Shown: positions 1-7,396, counted from the first letter of the stretch. The stretch: 15,351 nt of DNA from Gammaproteobacteria bacterium HGW-Gammaproteobacteria-14 (GCA_002840115.1 PGZG01000017.1:1-15351); one strand, 5' to 3'. Notes: generated by a model from the letters alone, not told the origin. Made by a program: numbers and translations.

Positions 1-530
1 TCAAATAAACGGAACCCCTCTCCACCAGTCAGCAACTGGTACTGACCATTGACGGCAAGGTTTGTGCTGGTACCGATCAGCGTTAGCGTGCCACCCAAAA
101 TGGACACATAACTCAACGGGATCATTAATGAGGAGGCCGGCAAATTAAGCTGCTTTGCCCATCGTGCTACCGCCGGAATCATGGTCGCCACCACCGGGGT
201 GTTATTCAGAAAGCCGGACAAGCCAATCACCGGGGCAGCGAGCCGGGTCATCGCCCAGCGATGGCCTTTCGGCCGACCCAAAACATGCCTCACCACCAGA
301 TCCACGCCACCGGATGCGCGAATACCTGCCGCCACCACAAACATGGCGGCCACAGTCATCAAGCCGCTGTTGCTAAAGCCAGAGAAGGCCTCTCCCGCGG
401 TCAACACACCGGTAATACTGAGAATCAACAACGCTCCCATCAGCACCAGATCCGGCCCCAGCCGGGTGCTGATTAACGTCAAGAAAATACCTGCAGTCAC
501 GGCCAGAGTCAGCCAGCCTTGCCAGTCCAT
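1..530 (-). CDS. SLC13/DASS-family anion permease, N-terminal part (cut by window edge)
   Basis: This is the first 176 codons of an inner-membrane transporter whose gene continues beyond base 1. The start is ATG at 528-530; no better upstream start is visible and the Shine-Dalgarno is weak. The product is strongly hydrophobic from residue 5, with several membrane segments. It carries the two loops expected of the divalent anion:Na+ symporter (DASS/SLC13) family: an NNTP motif at residues 109-112 (FLNNTPV) and GTSTN at 153-157. Family members of this type move sulfate, phosphate, or di- and tricarboxylates with Na+, and many have central TrkA-C (RCK) domains, which would lie off the window. 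The substrate cannot be told from this part. The gene lies downstream of the NRDE gene on the same strand, 121 bases away, so it probably has its own leader. Family assignment is confident; specificity is not. Confidence 0.85.
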   Translation of the reverse strand, partial: MDWQGWLTLAVTAGIFLTLISTRLGPDLVLMGALLILSITGVLTAGEAFSGFSNSGLMTVAAMFVVAAGIRASGGVDLVVRHVLGRPKGHRWAMTRLAAPVIGLSGFLNNTPVVATMIPAVARWAKQLNLPASSLMIPLSYVSILGGTLTLIGTSTNLAVNGQYQLLTGGEGFRLF

Positions 531-651
531 GCGTAGGGTCCCGGAAGTGTAATCGGCGCCCAGTGTACCGGGACGCGGCCGCCAAGATAATAATAAAGAA
601 GAAGAAGCTTATTACCATTAGACATATAAAGCCCACGGACTCCCCAGGCAG
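531..651. other. Intergenic leader between the NRDE and permease genes
   Basis: These 121 bases separate the NRDE stop from the permease start, both on the minus strand. Read on the minus strand, the region holds a pyrimidine/AT tract (CTTCTTCTTC then TTATTATTAT, about 581-610). That tract could supply an AT-rich promoter element for the permease, and the inverted repeat at 538-574 follows it. I see no clear rho-independent terminator for the NRDE gene. No coding potential is evident. Confidence 0.4.
538..574. repeat. 7-bp inverted repeat in the leader of the permease gene
   Basis: GTCCCGG (538-544) and CCGGGAC (568-574) are perfect inverted copies separated by 23 bases. The spacer itself begins and ends with copies of AGTGTA (546-551 and 562-567) and contains GGCGCC. 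It lies just upstream of the permease ATG. In RNA it could form a long-loop hairpin near the ribosome site; as DNA it could be a regulator site. Neither role can be shown here. Confidence 0.35.
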
Positions 652-1401
652 TCAAACGTTCAGCAGGGTGACCTCGGCAGCCGCACCACCGCTTGGCAGC
701 CAGCGTTGCTCGGCAAACAGTAGCTCCCCATCCGGTCGCAAACACACCGCCGTGCTGGCGCGGGTTCCATAGATCGGCGACTGAATGAATATGGGTGCCA
801 CCAACCGCTCCATTTCAATACCAACCCCAGTCTCCGGCAGCTCATCGTCCTGCGGCAGATGATGGTCGCCAAGCAGCTCCAGCAAACCCTCCGGGGTCGG
901 ACCCGAGGCCATAACCCCGGTCATCAACTCCTTCCCACGCCGCGCTTTTGGCCAATCGGTATTTAACTGACCATTACTTAACGCATGCACTCCCGGAGTA
1001 ACCAGCTGCGGCGACGCCCCACGGTTGCTCATCCACGCCAAAGTCTCACCATCGGAGACCAGTAGATTAAAGCCGCCGTACTCCTGCTGGTCAGGCTCAA
1101 GGGTCTGCAGATATTCAAGGGGGGAATGGGCGCTTTCAAGAAACCCCAGAGGCAACATACCCCGGGATCGATTGCCCGGCGTTTGATCAGAAATCGGCTC
1201 ACGATAGTTGGTCACCGCGGCGAATCGACCACCACTGCCAACCCCCAGCCAGGTACCACCAGCCACCAGATCCAGACCGCAGATAATGTCACCGCGCAGA
1301 CGCGCTGGTTCCGCCGGACGATGATGAAATTCATCCCGATTGGCGGCAACCAGCAATGGGTATTCAGCGTGCGCCTGCCAGGCGAACAAGACAATGCACA
1401 T
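652..1401 (-). CDS. NRDE family protein (TANGO2-like)
   Basis: This 249-residue protein begins MCIVLFAW and has the name-giving NRDE motif at residues 21-24, followed by GGTWLGV (48-54), TNYR (64-67) and SRG (79-81). These are the conserved blocks of the NRDE/TANGO2 family, and the length is full for a bacterial member. The family is predicted to have an Ntn-hydrolase-like fold with Cys2 as the candidate nucleophile. Its biochemical role in bacteria is poorly defined, and the eukaryotic TANGO2 has been linked to heme or lipid handling and Golgi organisation. The ATG at 1399-1401 is preceded by GAGAGGAGCT at normal spacing. No signal peptide is visible, so the protein is probably cytoplasmic. 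It is divergent from the TauE-lgt-thyA-folA operon and may share the 180-base regulatory gap with it. Family call is firm; function is open. Confidence 0.92.
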   Translation of the reverse strand: MCIVLFAWQAHAEYPLLVAANRDEFHHRPAEPARLRGDIICGLDLVAGGTWLGVGSGGRFAAVTNYREPISDQTPGNRSRGMLPLGFLESAHSPLEYLQTLEPDQQEYGGFNLLVSDGETLAWMSNRGASPQLVTPGVHALSNGQLNTDWPKARRGKELMTGVMASGPTPEGLLELLGDHHLPQDDELPETGVGIEMERLVAPIFIQSPIYGTRASTAVCLRPDGELLFAEQRWLPSGGAAAEVTLLNV

Positions 1402-1438
1402 CCAGAGCTCCTCTCAAATAACAGAACAAGCAGTGAGG

Positions 1439-1470
1439 CACTAACGACACAGGGAGTCACTGACGACACA
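1439..1470. repeat. Tandem 13-bp direct repeat in divergent promoter region
   Basis: CACTAACGACACA (1439-1451) and CACTGACGACACA (1458-1470) match at 12 of 13 positions with a 19-base period. They sit between the NRDE gene (minus) and the TauE-lgt-thyA-folA operon (plus). Near-tandem repeats in such a gap may be a transcription-factor site; no factor can be named. Confidence 0.45.
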
Positions 1471-1534
1471 AGACCCGGCGACGGTTCTCAGCTAGCATTC
1501 CCCGGTAATGCGCTGCCCCACCACAACTGCGGAC

Positions 1535-1557
1535 TGTAGCAGGCACGAGTGTAGCAG
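1535..1557. repeat. 8-bp direct repeat TGTAGCAG upstream of the TauE-lgt operon
   Basis: TGTAGCAG occurs at 1535-1542 and again at 1550-1557, a 15-base period, shortly upstream of the ribosome site GGAG (1571-1574). It could be chance or part of a leader control element. The whole 1402-1581 gap also has to hold promoters for both flanking transcription units. I found no convincing -35/-10 pair, so those promoters remain unplaced. Confidence 0.25.
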
Positions 1558-1581
1558 CCCGCGGCCACCCGGAGAGCTTCT

Positions 1582-2379
1582 TTGATCGAGTTGTTATTGC
1601 TGTTTTTGGCACTCGGCGCCATTGCCGGGCTACTCGCCGGAGCCCTCGGACTCGGCGGCGGCGTGGTGATCGTCCCGGCACTGCTGGCCATCTATCATCT
1701 GATCGGATTTCCACCCGCTATTAACGCCCAGCTGGCCGTCGCCACCTCGCTGGCAACCATTGCCGTCACCTCTCTGAGCGCGATCCGCGCCCATCATCGC
1801 CATGGCGCTGTACGCTGGCCACTGGCCATCAACCTGTCCATAGGTATTATATTTGGTGCCTTTCTCGGCGCCTTTCTCGCCAGCCATATCGCCAGCGCTC
1901 AGCTGGCCCGCCTGTTTGGCATCTTCGCCATGATCATTGCCGTGCAAATGGCCCTCAGCTCCCAAGGCCAGCGAGTCAGCGGCGAAGAGCGTCTTCCGGG
2001 GCGAGGGCCGCTGATGTTGGTCGGTGGCATTATCGGCACCCTGTCCGGCATGTTCGGCATCGGCGGCGGCTCGATGACCGTACCTTTGCTCAGCGCCTGG
2101 CGGGTGCGCATGCAACAGGCTGTGGCGGTATCAGCCGTCTGCGGTTTACCGATTGCCCTTGGCGGCGGACTTGGCTTTGTGATTGCCGGATGGCAGCATC
2201 CGGAGCTGCCCCCCGGCAGCGTTGGGTTCGTGTACCTGCCCGCCGCAGCGGGTATAGTGCTCACCAGTTTCCCGCTGGCCAGAGTGGGCGCCCGGCTTGC
2301 CCATGCACTGCCAGCGACCACCCTGAAACGGGCCTTTGCCGTTGTGTTGTTTCTGATCGGATTGAAGTTGGTGTTATGA
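1582..2379 (+). CDS. TauE/SafE family sulfite/anion exporter-like membrane protein (TTG start)
   Basis: This 265-residue, very hydrophobic protein has the two-half repeat of the TauE/SafE (formerly DUF81) family. A glycine-rich loop occurs in each half: GLGGG at residues 23-27 followed by VIVPAL, and GIGGG at 159-163 followed by SMTVPLL. Family members are inner-membrane permeases, and named ones export sulfite, sulfoacetate or related organosulfur anions, but most are uncharacterised. The start is TTG at 1582, chosen because GGAG at 1571-1574 lies 7 bases upstream and no ATG or GTG sits nearby in frame. The stop overlaps the lgt start in an ATGA, so translation is probably coupled. The neighbourhood of lipoprotein and folate/thymidylate genes does not reveal its substrate; I recall the same position for a TauE-like gene in Pseudomonas. 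It is not closely similar to the second TauE-like gene in this window. Confidence 0.9.
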   Translation: MIELLLLFLALGAIAGLLAGALGLGGGVVIVPALLAIYHLIGFPPAINAQLAVATSLATIAVTSLSAIRAHHRHGAVRWPLAINLSIGIIFGAFLGAFLASHIASAQLARLFGIFAMIIAVQMALSSQGQRVSGEERLPGRGPLMLVGGIIGTLSGMFGIGGGSMTVPLLSAWRVRMQQAVAVSAVCGLPIALGGGLGFVIAGWQHPELPPGSVGFVYLPAAAGIVLTSFPLARVGARLAHALPATTLKRAFAVVLFLIGLKLVL

Positions 2380-3164
2380 CATATCCCCAGATTGACCCCA
2401 TCGCGTTTTCCCTTGGCCCGCTGTCAGTACACTGGTACGGCCTGAGCTATCTGGTCGGCATTGCTGGCGCCTGGGCACTCGCCAGCTGGCGCGCCCGCAA
2501 ACCCAATAGCGGCTGGACCGCAGAGCAAGTCAGCGACCTGGCTTTTTACGTGGCGGTGGGCGTTATCGTCGGCGGGCGCGTTGGTTACGGACTGTTCGAC
2601 GCCCCCGGACAATGGCTGGCCGACCCTTTGTGGATTGCCAAACTGCAACAAGGCGGCATGTCGTTCCATGGTGGCCTGCTCGGCGTCATGCTGGCGTTTC
2701 TATATTTCAATTACAAAAGCGGCAAGCGCTGGTCTGTAGTCGCTGACTTTGCCGCCCCCATGGTACCTATTGGTTTGGCCACCGGGCGTCTCGGCAACTT
2801 TATTAACGGCGAATTGTGGGGCAAACCCACCGATGTCAGCTGGGGCATGATTTTTCCCGCGGACCCCCTTCAGCTCACCCGACATCCATCACAGCTTTAT
2901 CAATTTATGTTTGAAGGTGTCGGCCTGTTCCTGCTGCTGTTTCTGTTTTCCATGAAATCGCGACCCGCAGGATCAGTGGCCGGCTTGTTCGGCGTAGGCT
3001 ATGGTTGCGCCCGCATTGGCGCCGAATTTTTCCGTGAACCAGACGCCCATATTGGTTATCTGGCGGGCAACTGGCTAACCATGGGCATGGTCTTGAGCCT
3101 GCCGATGATCCTGATCGGCGGCGCCATGATGGTATGGAGTTATCGCAGAGGACCCACCGCATGA
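2376..3164 (+). CDS. lgt: Prolipoprotein diacylglyceryl transferase
   Basis: Lgt transfers diacylglycerol from phosphatidylglycerol to the lipobox cysteine of prolipoproteins in the inner membrane, the first step of lipoprotein maturation. The product has 262 residues, normal for the family, with about seven membrane segments. Diagnostic features are the HGG motif at residues 98-100 (counterpart of the essential His103 in E. coli), the Lgt signature from GRLGNFINGELWG at 137-149 with Arg138, Asn141 and Glu146, and the C-terminal block ARIGAEFFREPD at 212-223. The ATG at 2376 overlaps the stop of the preceding permease (ATGA). A longer in-frame reading from 2190 would overlap that gene by almost 190 bases and adds nothing Lgt-like, so it was refused. 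The stop overlaps the thyA start in the same way. A substrate protein, the lipoprotein at 4553-6397, is encoded nearby on the other strand. Confidence 0.97.
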   Translation: MTYPQIDPIAFSLGPLSVHWYGLSYLVGIAGAWALASWRARKPNSGWTAEQVSDLAFYVAVGVIVGGRVGYGLFDAPGQWLADPLWIAKLQQGGMSFHGGLLGVMLAFLYFNYKSGKRWSVVADFAAPMVPIGLATGRLGNFINGELWGKPTDVSWGMIFPADPLQLTRHPSQLYQFMFEGVGLFLLLFLFSMKSRPAGSVAGLFGVGYGCARIGAEFFREPDAHIGYLAGNWLTMGMVLSLPMILIGGAMMVWSYRRGPTA

Positions 3165-3994
3165 AGCAGTATCTGGATCTGTTACGCCATGTCCGCGACC
3201 ATGGCGTGGAAAAATCCGACCGCACTGGCACCGGCACCCGAGCCGTCTTTGGCTACCAGATGCGCTTTAATCTGGCTGACGGCTTTCCCATGCTCACCAC
3301 CAAAAAACTGCATCTGAAATCCATTGTTCACGAATTACTCTGGTTCCTGAGCGGCGATACCAATATTCGCTACCTGAAAGAAAATGGTGTTTCCATCTGG
3401 AATGAATGGGCCACAGAGGATGGAGAGCTGGGGCCGGTTTACGGCGAGCAGTGGCGCAGCTGGAAAACCCATGACGGCCGGGTTATTGATCAAATCCGCG
3501 ACACGCTTGCAGAAATAAAACGTAATCCGGATTCGCGGAGATTGGTGGTATCCGCCTGGAACCCGGCGGTACTGCCAGACCCAACACTCAGTCCTGATAA
3601 AAATGCCGAGTTGGGCCGTCAGGCACTACCGCCCTGCCATTGCCTGTTTCAGTTTTATGTGGCGAACGGGAAATTATCCTGTCAGCTCTATCAACGCAGC
3701 GGTGATATTTTTCTCGGCGTGCCTTTCAATATTGCATCTTACGCCCTGCTGACTCTCATGATGGCGCAGGTCTGCGACTTGCAACCCGGTGACTTTATTC
3801 ACACGCTCGGCGACGCTCACCTTTACAGTAACCATATGGAGCAAACCGAACTGCAGCTTTCACGCGAGCCCCACGCTTTGCCCACCATGCACATTAACCC
3901 AGAGGTCAAGGACCTGTTTGCTTTCCGGTTTGAAGATTTCACGCTGGAGAACTATCATCCCCATGATCATATCAAGGCACCGGTCGCTATCTGA
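3161..3994 (+). CDS. thyA: Thymidylate synthase
   Basis: ThyA converts dUMP and 5,10-methylene-tetrahydrofolate to dTMP and dihydrofolate in the cytoplasm. This 277-residue protein starts MKQYLDLL, like the E. coli enzyme (264 residues), and keeps Arg21 in SDRTGTGT, the double Arg126-Arg127 that contacts the partner subunit's dUMP phosphate, the catalytic Cys159 in PPCHC, QRSGDIFLG (178-186), FNIASYALL and the conserved C-terminal KAPVAI. Compared with E. coli it has about 13 extra residues just before the catalytic cysteine (roughly residues 137-156). I recall similar insertions in Vibrio-type ThyA, so this is a subgroup trait rather than an oddity. The ATG at 3161 overlaps the lgt stop (ATGA). 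An in-frame extension from 3134 would lie inside lgt and was refused. folA, which recycles the dihydrofolate product, follows 21 bases later. Confidence 0.98.
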   Translation: MKQYLDLLRHVRDHGVEKSDRTGTGTRAVFGYQMRFNLADGFPMLTTKKLHLKSIVHELLWFLSGDTNIRYLKENGVSIWNEWATEDGELGPVYGEQWRSWKTHDGRVIDQIRDTLAEIKRNPDSRRLVVSAWNPAVLPDPTLSPDKNAELGRQALPPCHCLFQFYVANGKLSCQLYQRSGDIFLGVPFNIASYALLTLMMAQVCDLQPGDFIHTLGDAHLYSNHMEQTELQLSREPHALPTMHINPEVKDLFAFRFEDFTLENYHPHDHIKAPVAI

Positions 3995-4015
3995 GGCGAC
4001 GTTCCGGAGGCTCCG

Positions 4016-4534
4016 TTGAAACTATCCATGATTGTGGCGCGTGCCGCCAATGGTTGCATTGGGCGCAATAATAAACTGCCCTGGTACCTTCCCGAAGACT
4101 TGAAATATTTTAAAAAAGTCACCTTCGGGAAACCCATTATTATGGGGAGGAAAACCTGGGAGTCATTAAAAGGACCACTACCAGGACGAACCAATATTGT
4201 GATCAGCCGCCAAACGGATTATCCGGCGGAGGGGGTCAAAGTGGTGCAGAGTCTTCAGCAGGCCATTGCCCTCGCCGAAAGCATTGCGCTGATTGATGAT
4301 ATTGATGAGGTCGTTGTGATTGGCGGTGCAGAGATTTATGCCGAAGCCCTGCCTCGTGCGGACATTCTGTATCTCACCGAAGTCCATGCAAATGTTGATG
4401 GTGATGCCTTCTTCCCGCCGTACAACAACGAAGATTGGCAGGAGGTGGGCCGCGAGGACTTCCCGGCCGCGGGCCCGAATCCTTATGACTACAGCTTTGT
4501 TATTTACCAACGGAAGAATGCCCTTCTCCCCTGA
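4016..4534 (+). CDS. folA: Dihydrofolate reductase (TTG start)
   Basis: DHFR reduces dihydrofolate to tetrahydrofolate with NADPH, closing the folate cycle drained by ThyA just upstream. The 172-residue product aligns along its length with chromosomal bacterial DHFRs: NGCIG (12-16), LPWYLPEDLKYF (21-32) with Asp28 matching E. coli Asp27, GKPIIMGRKTWESL (38-51), LPGRTNIVISR (55-65), VVVIGGAEIY (99-108) and DGDAFFPPY (128-136). The start is read as TTG at 4016 because a strong GGAGG at 4006-4010 lies 5 bases upstream. The next candidate, ATG at 4028, would clip the first beta strand. The stop codon lies inside a perfect 11-bp hairpin (4518-4547). It looks like the ordinary housekeeping, presumably trimethoprim-sensitive, type; that sensitivity is inferred from family only. 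Confidence 0.96.
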   Translation: MKLSMIVARAANGCIGRNNKLPWYLPEDLKYFKKVTFGKPIIMGRKTWESLKGPLPGRTNIVISRQTDYPAEGVKVVQSLQQAIALAESIALIDDIDEVVVIGGAEIYAEALPRADILYLTEVHANVDGDAFFPPYNNEDWQEVGREDFPAAGPNPYDYSFVIYQRKNALLP

Positions 4535-4547
4535 GAGAGAAGGGCAT
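4518..4547. terminator. Hairpin between convergent folA and lipoprotein genes
   Basis: ATGCCCTTCTC (4518-4528) pairs perfectly with GAGAAGGGCAT (4537-4547), giving an 11-bp stem and 8-base loop. The loop contains the folA stop codon (TGA, 4532-4534). Only 18 bases separate the two convergent coding ends, so this is the only place for a shared terminator. There is no good run of T on the plus side (ATATCGTTC follows) and only a weak TTCTTCC on the minus side. It may therefore terminate weakly or act mainly as an RNA 3'-end stabiliser. Confidence 0.6.
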
Positions 4548-4552
4548 ATCGT

Positions 4553-6397
4553 TCAATCAAAGATCTGATTAATCTGATAGATCGATGTGGTGCCGCTAAC
4601 CTCATTGCCAATCAGCAGCAGAGCCTCACCATTAGGCGAGTCTTGTGCCGCAATAAAAGTAATACCCTCAATCCCCAGATCTCCCACTGTTGCCAAAACA
4701 GCTTCCGGGTCCTGATCCCAAATTTCACGCGTATTGAGGTAATCGACAAAGAAGGCATTCTTTGGGTCCGTCACGTCATACACCATGACGCCACCCATCC
4801 GCTCAAGGCCGACAAAGGCATAGAACTTGTCTCCCAGCTGCCCCACAGCAACGCCTTCTGGCTCTGGCCCTTTGTTATCACTGCGATTATCAATGCTGTT
4901 AGCCGCAGAGTGGTTGGAGTTAAAGAAGTCTTTACAGGGAATATTGCGGGCAGACCCCGCCATGCAATCATCTGACGCCAGATATTGCTCCATCTGATCA
5001 GCAGAATCCCAAACCAATTTCCCGCTTTCGCTCCAGATAGATACTGACCGACCACCGAAAGCATAAACCTGGTCATACATCAGCCAATCACCATGGTCAT
5101 CCTGAATGCCGCTACTGTCATACATTTTCGGCGAACCATCTTCATTGGTCTGATAGCCCATGGTCCAGGTAATGGTCAAACGACCTAGTACGTCATCGTC
5201 ACGGCAATTGCCAATATCACCCACAGTTGCACCGCAGTAGCCAAATACATCCGGGTTCAGGAAAGCACCGTTGGCTAATTCGTTCAACTGCGGCGGCAAA
5301 TCATCACCGACGCGGCCCGCCCAACCATTAGAGCGAGTCAAGTGCTTAAGACGAAATTCTTCCACAAACCCCTGACTGGCATCACCATCCCAGTAGGCTT
5401 GATTATCTTCACCCCAGGCACGCGCATCACCTTCATTAGCGGTGACAATATAGTTTTTACCAGCAACGCTATAAACCGCAATACTGTCCGGTTGATACAT
5501 ACCAACCACACCGGGGAAAAAATTGATATTGGCTTCCCCGTCGGTGTCACTGGCATCGATGCCATTGCCATCAATACCATGGTCTTTGTAACCCAGCGGG
5601 AAAATATCCGTCACTGTCGCGGTGGCAATATCAACCTTCGCCAAGGCATTATTTTCCTGGAGTGAAACCCATGCAGTTTTGCTATCCGGAGTAATGGCAA
5701 CATATTCCGGCTCAAGGTCTTTAGCCACTGTTGCATTCGGTCCGAAAATGCGCACTCCAGCGGCGCGCAGATCATCGATTTGACCATTAAAAAACTGGAA
5801 CCCTGCGGTACGCACAGCGTAATCACTCACATTCACAATACTGATAGAGCCCTCCGGGTCGATACTATAGTCATCGCTAGGCTCCCCCTCATTGGCGACG
5901 ACAATGTATTTTCCATCTGGAGTAAAGGCGAGCATATCCGGCTGCGCACCAACCTGTGCTTGCCCCAGGCGCTCCAACGTGTTGGCGTCATAAACAGCCA
6001 CAAAACCAAGATCGGTTTTAATTGGTGCTTCAATGGCAAACGCCATTAAATCACCTTGCACAGCCACACTATTCACCACCGCCCCGATAACAATATCGTC
6101 AACAGTAATTGTCTCAAGGAAGCTGGGAGCGGAAATATTGCTCATATCCAGAACATCCACCGCGCCAGCCAGAGCATTGACGACAAAAGCACGCTGGGAC
6201 TCCGGATGGTAAGCCGTGATTTCTGCAGCACTCACAAGATATTCGCCACTGGAGTAACGGCCAGAGAACGACAGCTCTATTGTTTCAGGCGTAGGGATTG
6301 GCGTGGCATCACCACTGTCTTTCTTGCTGCTACTGCCACCACAACCGGCCAGAACCGCCAGCAACAACGCCGGTGACATTTTTATGAAACTATTCAT
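4553..6397 (-). CDS. Choice-of-anchor I family lipoprotein (beta-propeller-like)
   Basis: This 614-residue exported protein has a lipoprotein signal: MNSFIKMSPALLLAVLAG, then Cys19 followed by GGSSS and a Ser/Lys/Asp/Pro-rich linker. The body has repeated WD/YVTN-like strands (LAFTPDGKYIVVANEG at 156-171, YVAITPDSKTAWVSL at 232-246, YIVTANEGDAR at 316-326), as expected of the choice-of-anchor I family. An Asp-rich stretch around residues 275-287 (GIDGNGIDASDTD) resembles a calcium-binding loop. Cys388/Cys398 and Cys478/Cys488 could form two disulfides in the periplasm. Members are often labelled alkaline phosphatase or surface protein, but no catalytic phosphatase motif is visible here, so I give no enzymatic role. 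The start is ATG at 6395-6397, with GGAG (6406-6409) 8 bases before it; an in-frame GTG at 6404-6406 overlaps that ribosome site and was refused. It is convergent with folA and lies 101 bases downstream of the LysR gene. Confidence 0.85.
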   Translation of the reverse strand: MNSFIKMSPALLLAVLAGCGGSSSKKDSGDATPIPTPETIELSFSGRYSSGEYLVSAAEITAYHPESQRAFVVNALAGAVDVLDMSNISAPSFLETITVDDIVIGAVVNSVAVQGDLMAFAIEAPIKTDLGFVAVYDANTLERLGQAQVGAQPDMLAFTPDGKYIVVANEGEPSDDYSIDPEGSISIVNVSDYAVRTAGFQFFNGQIDDLRAAGVRIFGPNATVAKDLEPEYVAITPDSKTAWVSLQENNALAKVDIATATVTDIFPLGYKDHGIDGNGIDASDTDGEANINFFPGVVGMYQPDSIAVYSVAGKNYIVTANEGDARAWGEDNQAYWDGDASQGFVEEFRLKHLTRSNGWAGRVGDDLPPQLNELANGAFLNPDVFGYCGATVGDIGNCRDDDVLGRLTITWTMGYQTNEDGSPKMYDSSGIQDDHGDWLMYDQVYAFGGRSVSIWSESGKLVWDSADQMEQYLASDDCMAGSARNIPCKDFFNSNHSAANSIDNRSDNKGPEPEGVAVGQLGDKFYAFVGLERMGGVMVYDVTDPKNAFFVDYLNTREIWDQDPEAVLATVGDLGIEGITFIAAQDSPNGEALLLIGNEVSGTTSIYQINQIFD

Positions 6398-6498
6398 TGT
6401 CAGCACTCCAAGGATAAACGGGACTGCGACAGAGATAGCTCAATTCGATGACAAATTAATGATTGAATGATGAATAGAAAAATTCACATCACCGGGAG
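6398..6498. other. Gap between LysR gene and lipoprotein gene
   Basis: This 101-base gap lies on the minus strand between the LysR stop and the lipoprotein start. It is AT-rich around 6440-6485 with short repeats of TCAT/ATTCA on the minus strand, fitting a promoter leader for the lipoprotein. I cannot place a convincing -35/-10 pair or a terminator for the LysR gene in it. Confidence 0.35.
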
Positions 6499-7377
6499 CT
6501 AGGCAACACGTTGCCGGAAAATTTCACCAAGGCGACGGCAGGCTGGACCGGCATAATCCGCCTCAGCATACACCAGATAAAGTTCTGCAAAGCGTTCCTG
6601 TCCCTCCACCATCGGCAAGGGTTTTAGCAACCCACGCTCGAGTTCGTCACGAATTTTTTCTTCGGGATACCAGGCGAACCCCAACCCCATCGCCGCAGCC
6701 CGAATGGAAGTACTCAAATGACTCACGGTCCAGCGCTGCTCCGCACCGAGCCACCCCGCATCCATCTTTCGGCTACCCGAATCACGCACCACCAACTGAC
6801 GATGTCGACGCAGATCCTGAAAGGCCAATGGACGACCAAGCTGGTGTAGTGGGTGATCCGGATGCGCGACAGCAATAAAGCGCACCCGCACCAGTGAGTC
6901 ACCGATAAAACCCGGTGGCACCCGCGGAGTAATGGCAATATCTACCTGATGCTGAAGCAAGGCTTCATCCGTACCGCTAAGTACCGTTTCCAATAATTCC
7001 ACCCGGGTTTCCGGAAATTCGGCGGCAAAGCGATCAAGACATTCCAGCAGCCCCCCAACCGGGTAGATAGCATCCACCGCCAAATACAGCTGCGCCTCCA
7101 CGCCACGGGACAGGTCATTTGCTGATATCTCCAGACGACTGGCCTCCTCGACCAACGCTTGTGCACGCCGATACAAAATCTCCCCAGCTTCCGTCAGCAC
7201 CGCCCTCCGCCCCTCCAGACGAAATACCCGCACCGCCAACGCCGTTTCCAGCTTCTGAATGGCATAACTGACTGCGGACTGGCTCTTATCCAGCAGCTCC
7301 GCCGCCGGGGCATAGCCTCCCGCGTCAACCACGGCCAACAGTGCCCGCCACTGTTCCAGAGATACTTTGAGATCCAT
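6499..7377 (-). CDS. LysR-family transcriptional regulator, YhaJ-like by context
   Basis: This is a 292-residue LysR-type regulator of normal length. The N-terminal winged helix-turn-helix covers roughly residues 6-65, with GGYAPAAELLDKSQSAVSYA (20-39) as the recognition region and the typical QKLE and LTEAG that follow. The remainder is the periplasmic-binding-protein-like effector domain. The gene is divergent from an azoR-yqjG-pirin operon, which gives the best clue to its job: sensing a quinone, aromatic or other electrophile and activating that operon, as YhaJ does beside yhaK in E. coli. The VSYAIQKLE helix and following LARG/LSRGVE-type segment resemble YhaJ as I recall it. The start is taken as ATG at 7377, with weak GGTGG upstream; an in-frame TTG at 7392 would add five residues outside the domain. 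Effector identity is inference. Confidence 0.92.
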   Translation of the reverse strand: MDLKVSLEQWRALLAVVDAGGYAPAAELLDKSQSAVSYAIQKLETALAVRVFRLEGRRAVLTEAGEILYRRAQALVEEASRLEISANDLSRGVEAQLYLAVDAIYPVGGLLECLDRFAAEFPETRVELLETVLSGTDEALLQHQVDIAITPRVPPGFIGDSLVRVRFIAVAHPDHPLHQLGRPLAFQDLRRHRQLVVRDSGSRKMDAGWLGAEQRWTVSHLSTSIRAAAMGLGFAWYPEEKIRDELERGLLKPLPMVEGQERFAELYLVYAEADYAGPACRRLGEIFRQRVA

Positions 7378-7396
7378 CAGACCACCAATCAATCAG

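Noticed and set aside
181..552. 123-codon plus-strand frame at the left edge
   Set aside because: It is antisense to the SLC13-type permease, whose motifs (NNTP, GTSTN) are clear on the minus strand.
1630..2115. 161-codon open frame on the minus strand opposite the TauE-like gene
   Set aside because: It lies wholly antisense to a gene with clear family motifs, and its His/Gly/Ala/Asp-rich product has no recognisable domain; it is a codon-bias shadow.
2190..2375. Upstream extension of lgt by 62 codons
   Set aside because: It would lie inside the TauE-like gene and shows no Lgt similarity; the ATGA overlap at 2376 is the natural start.
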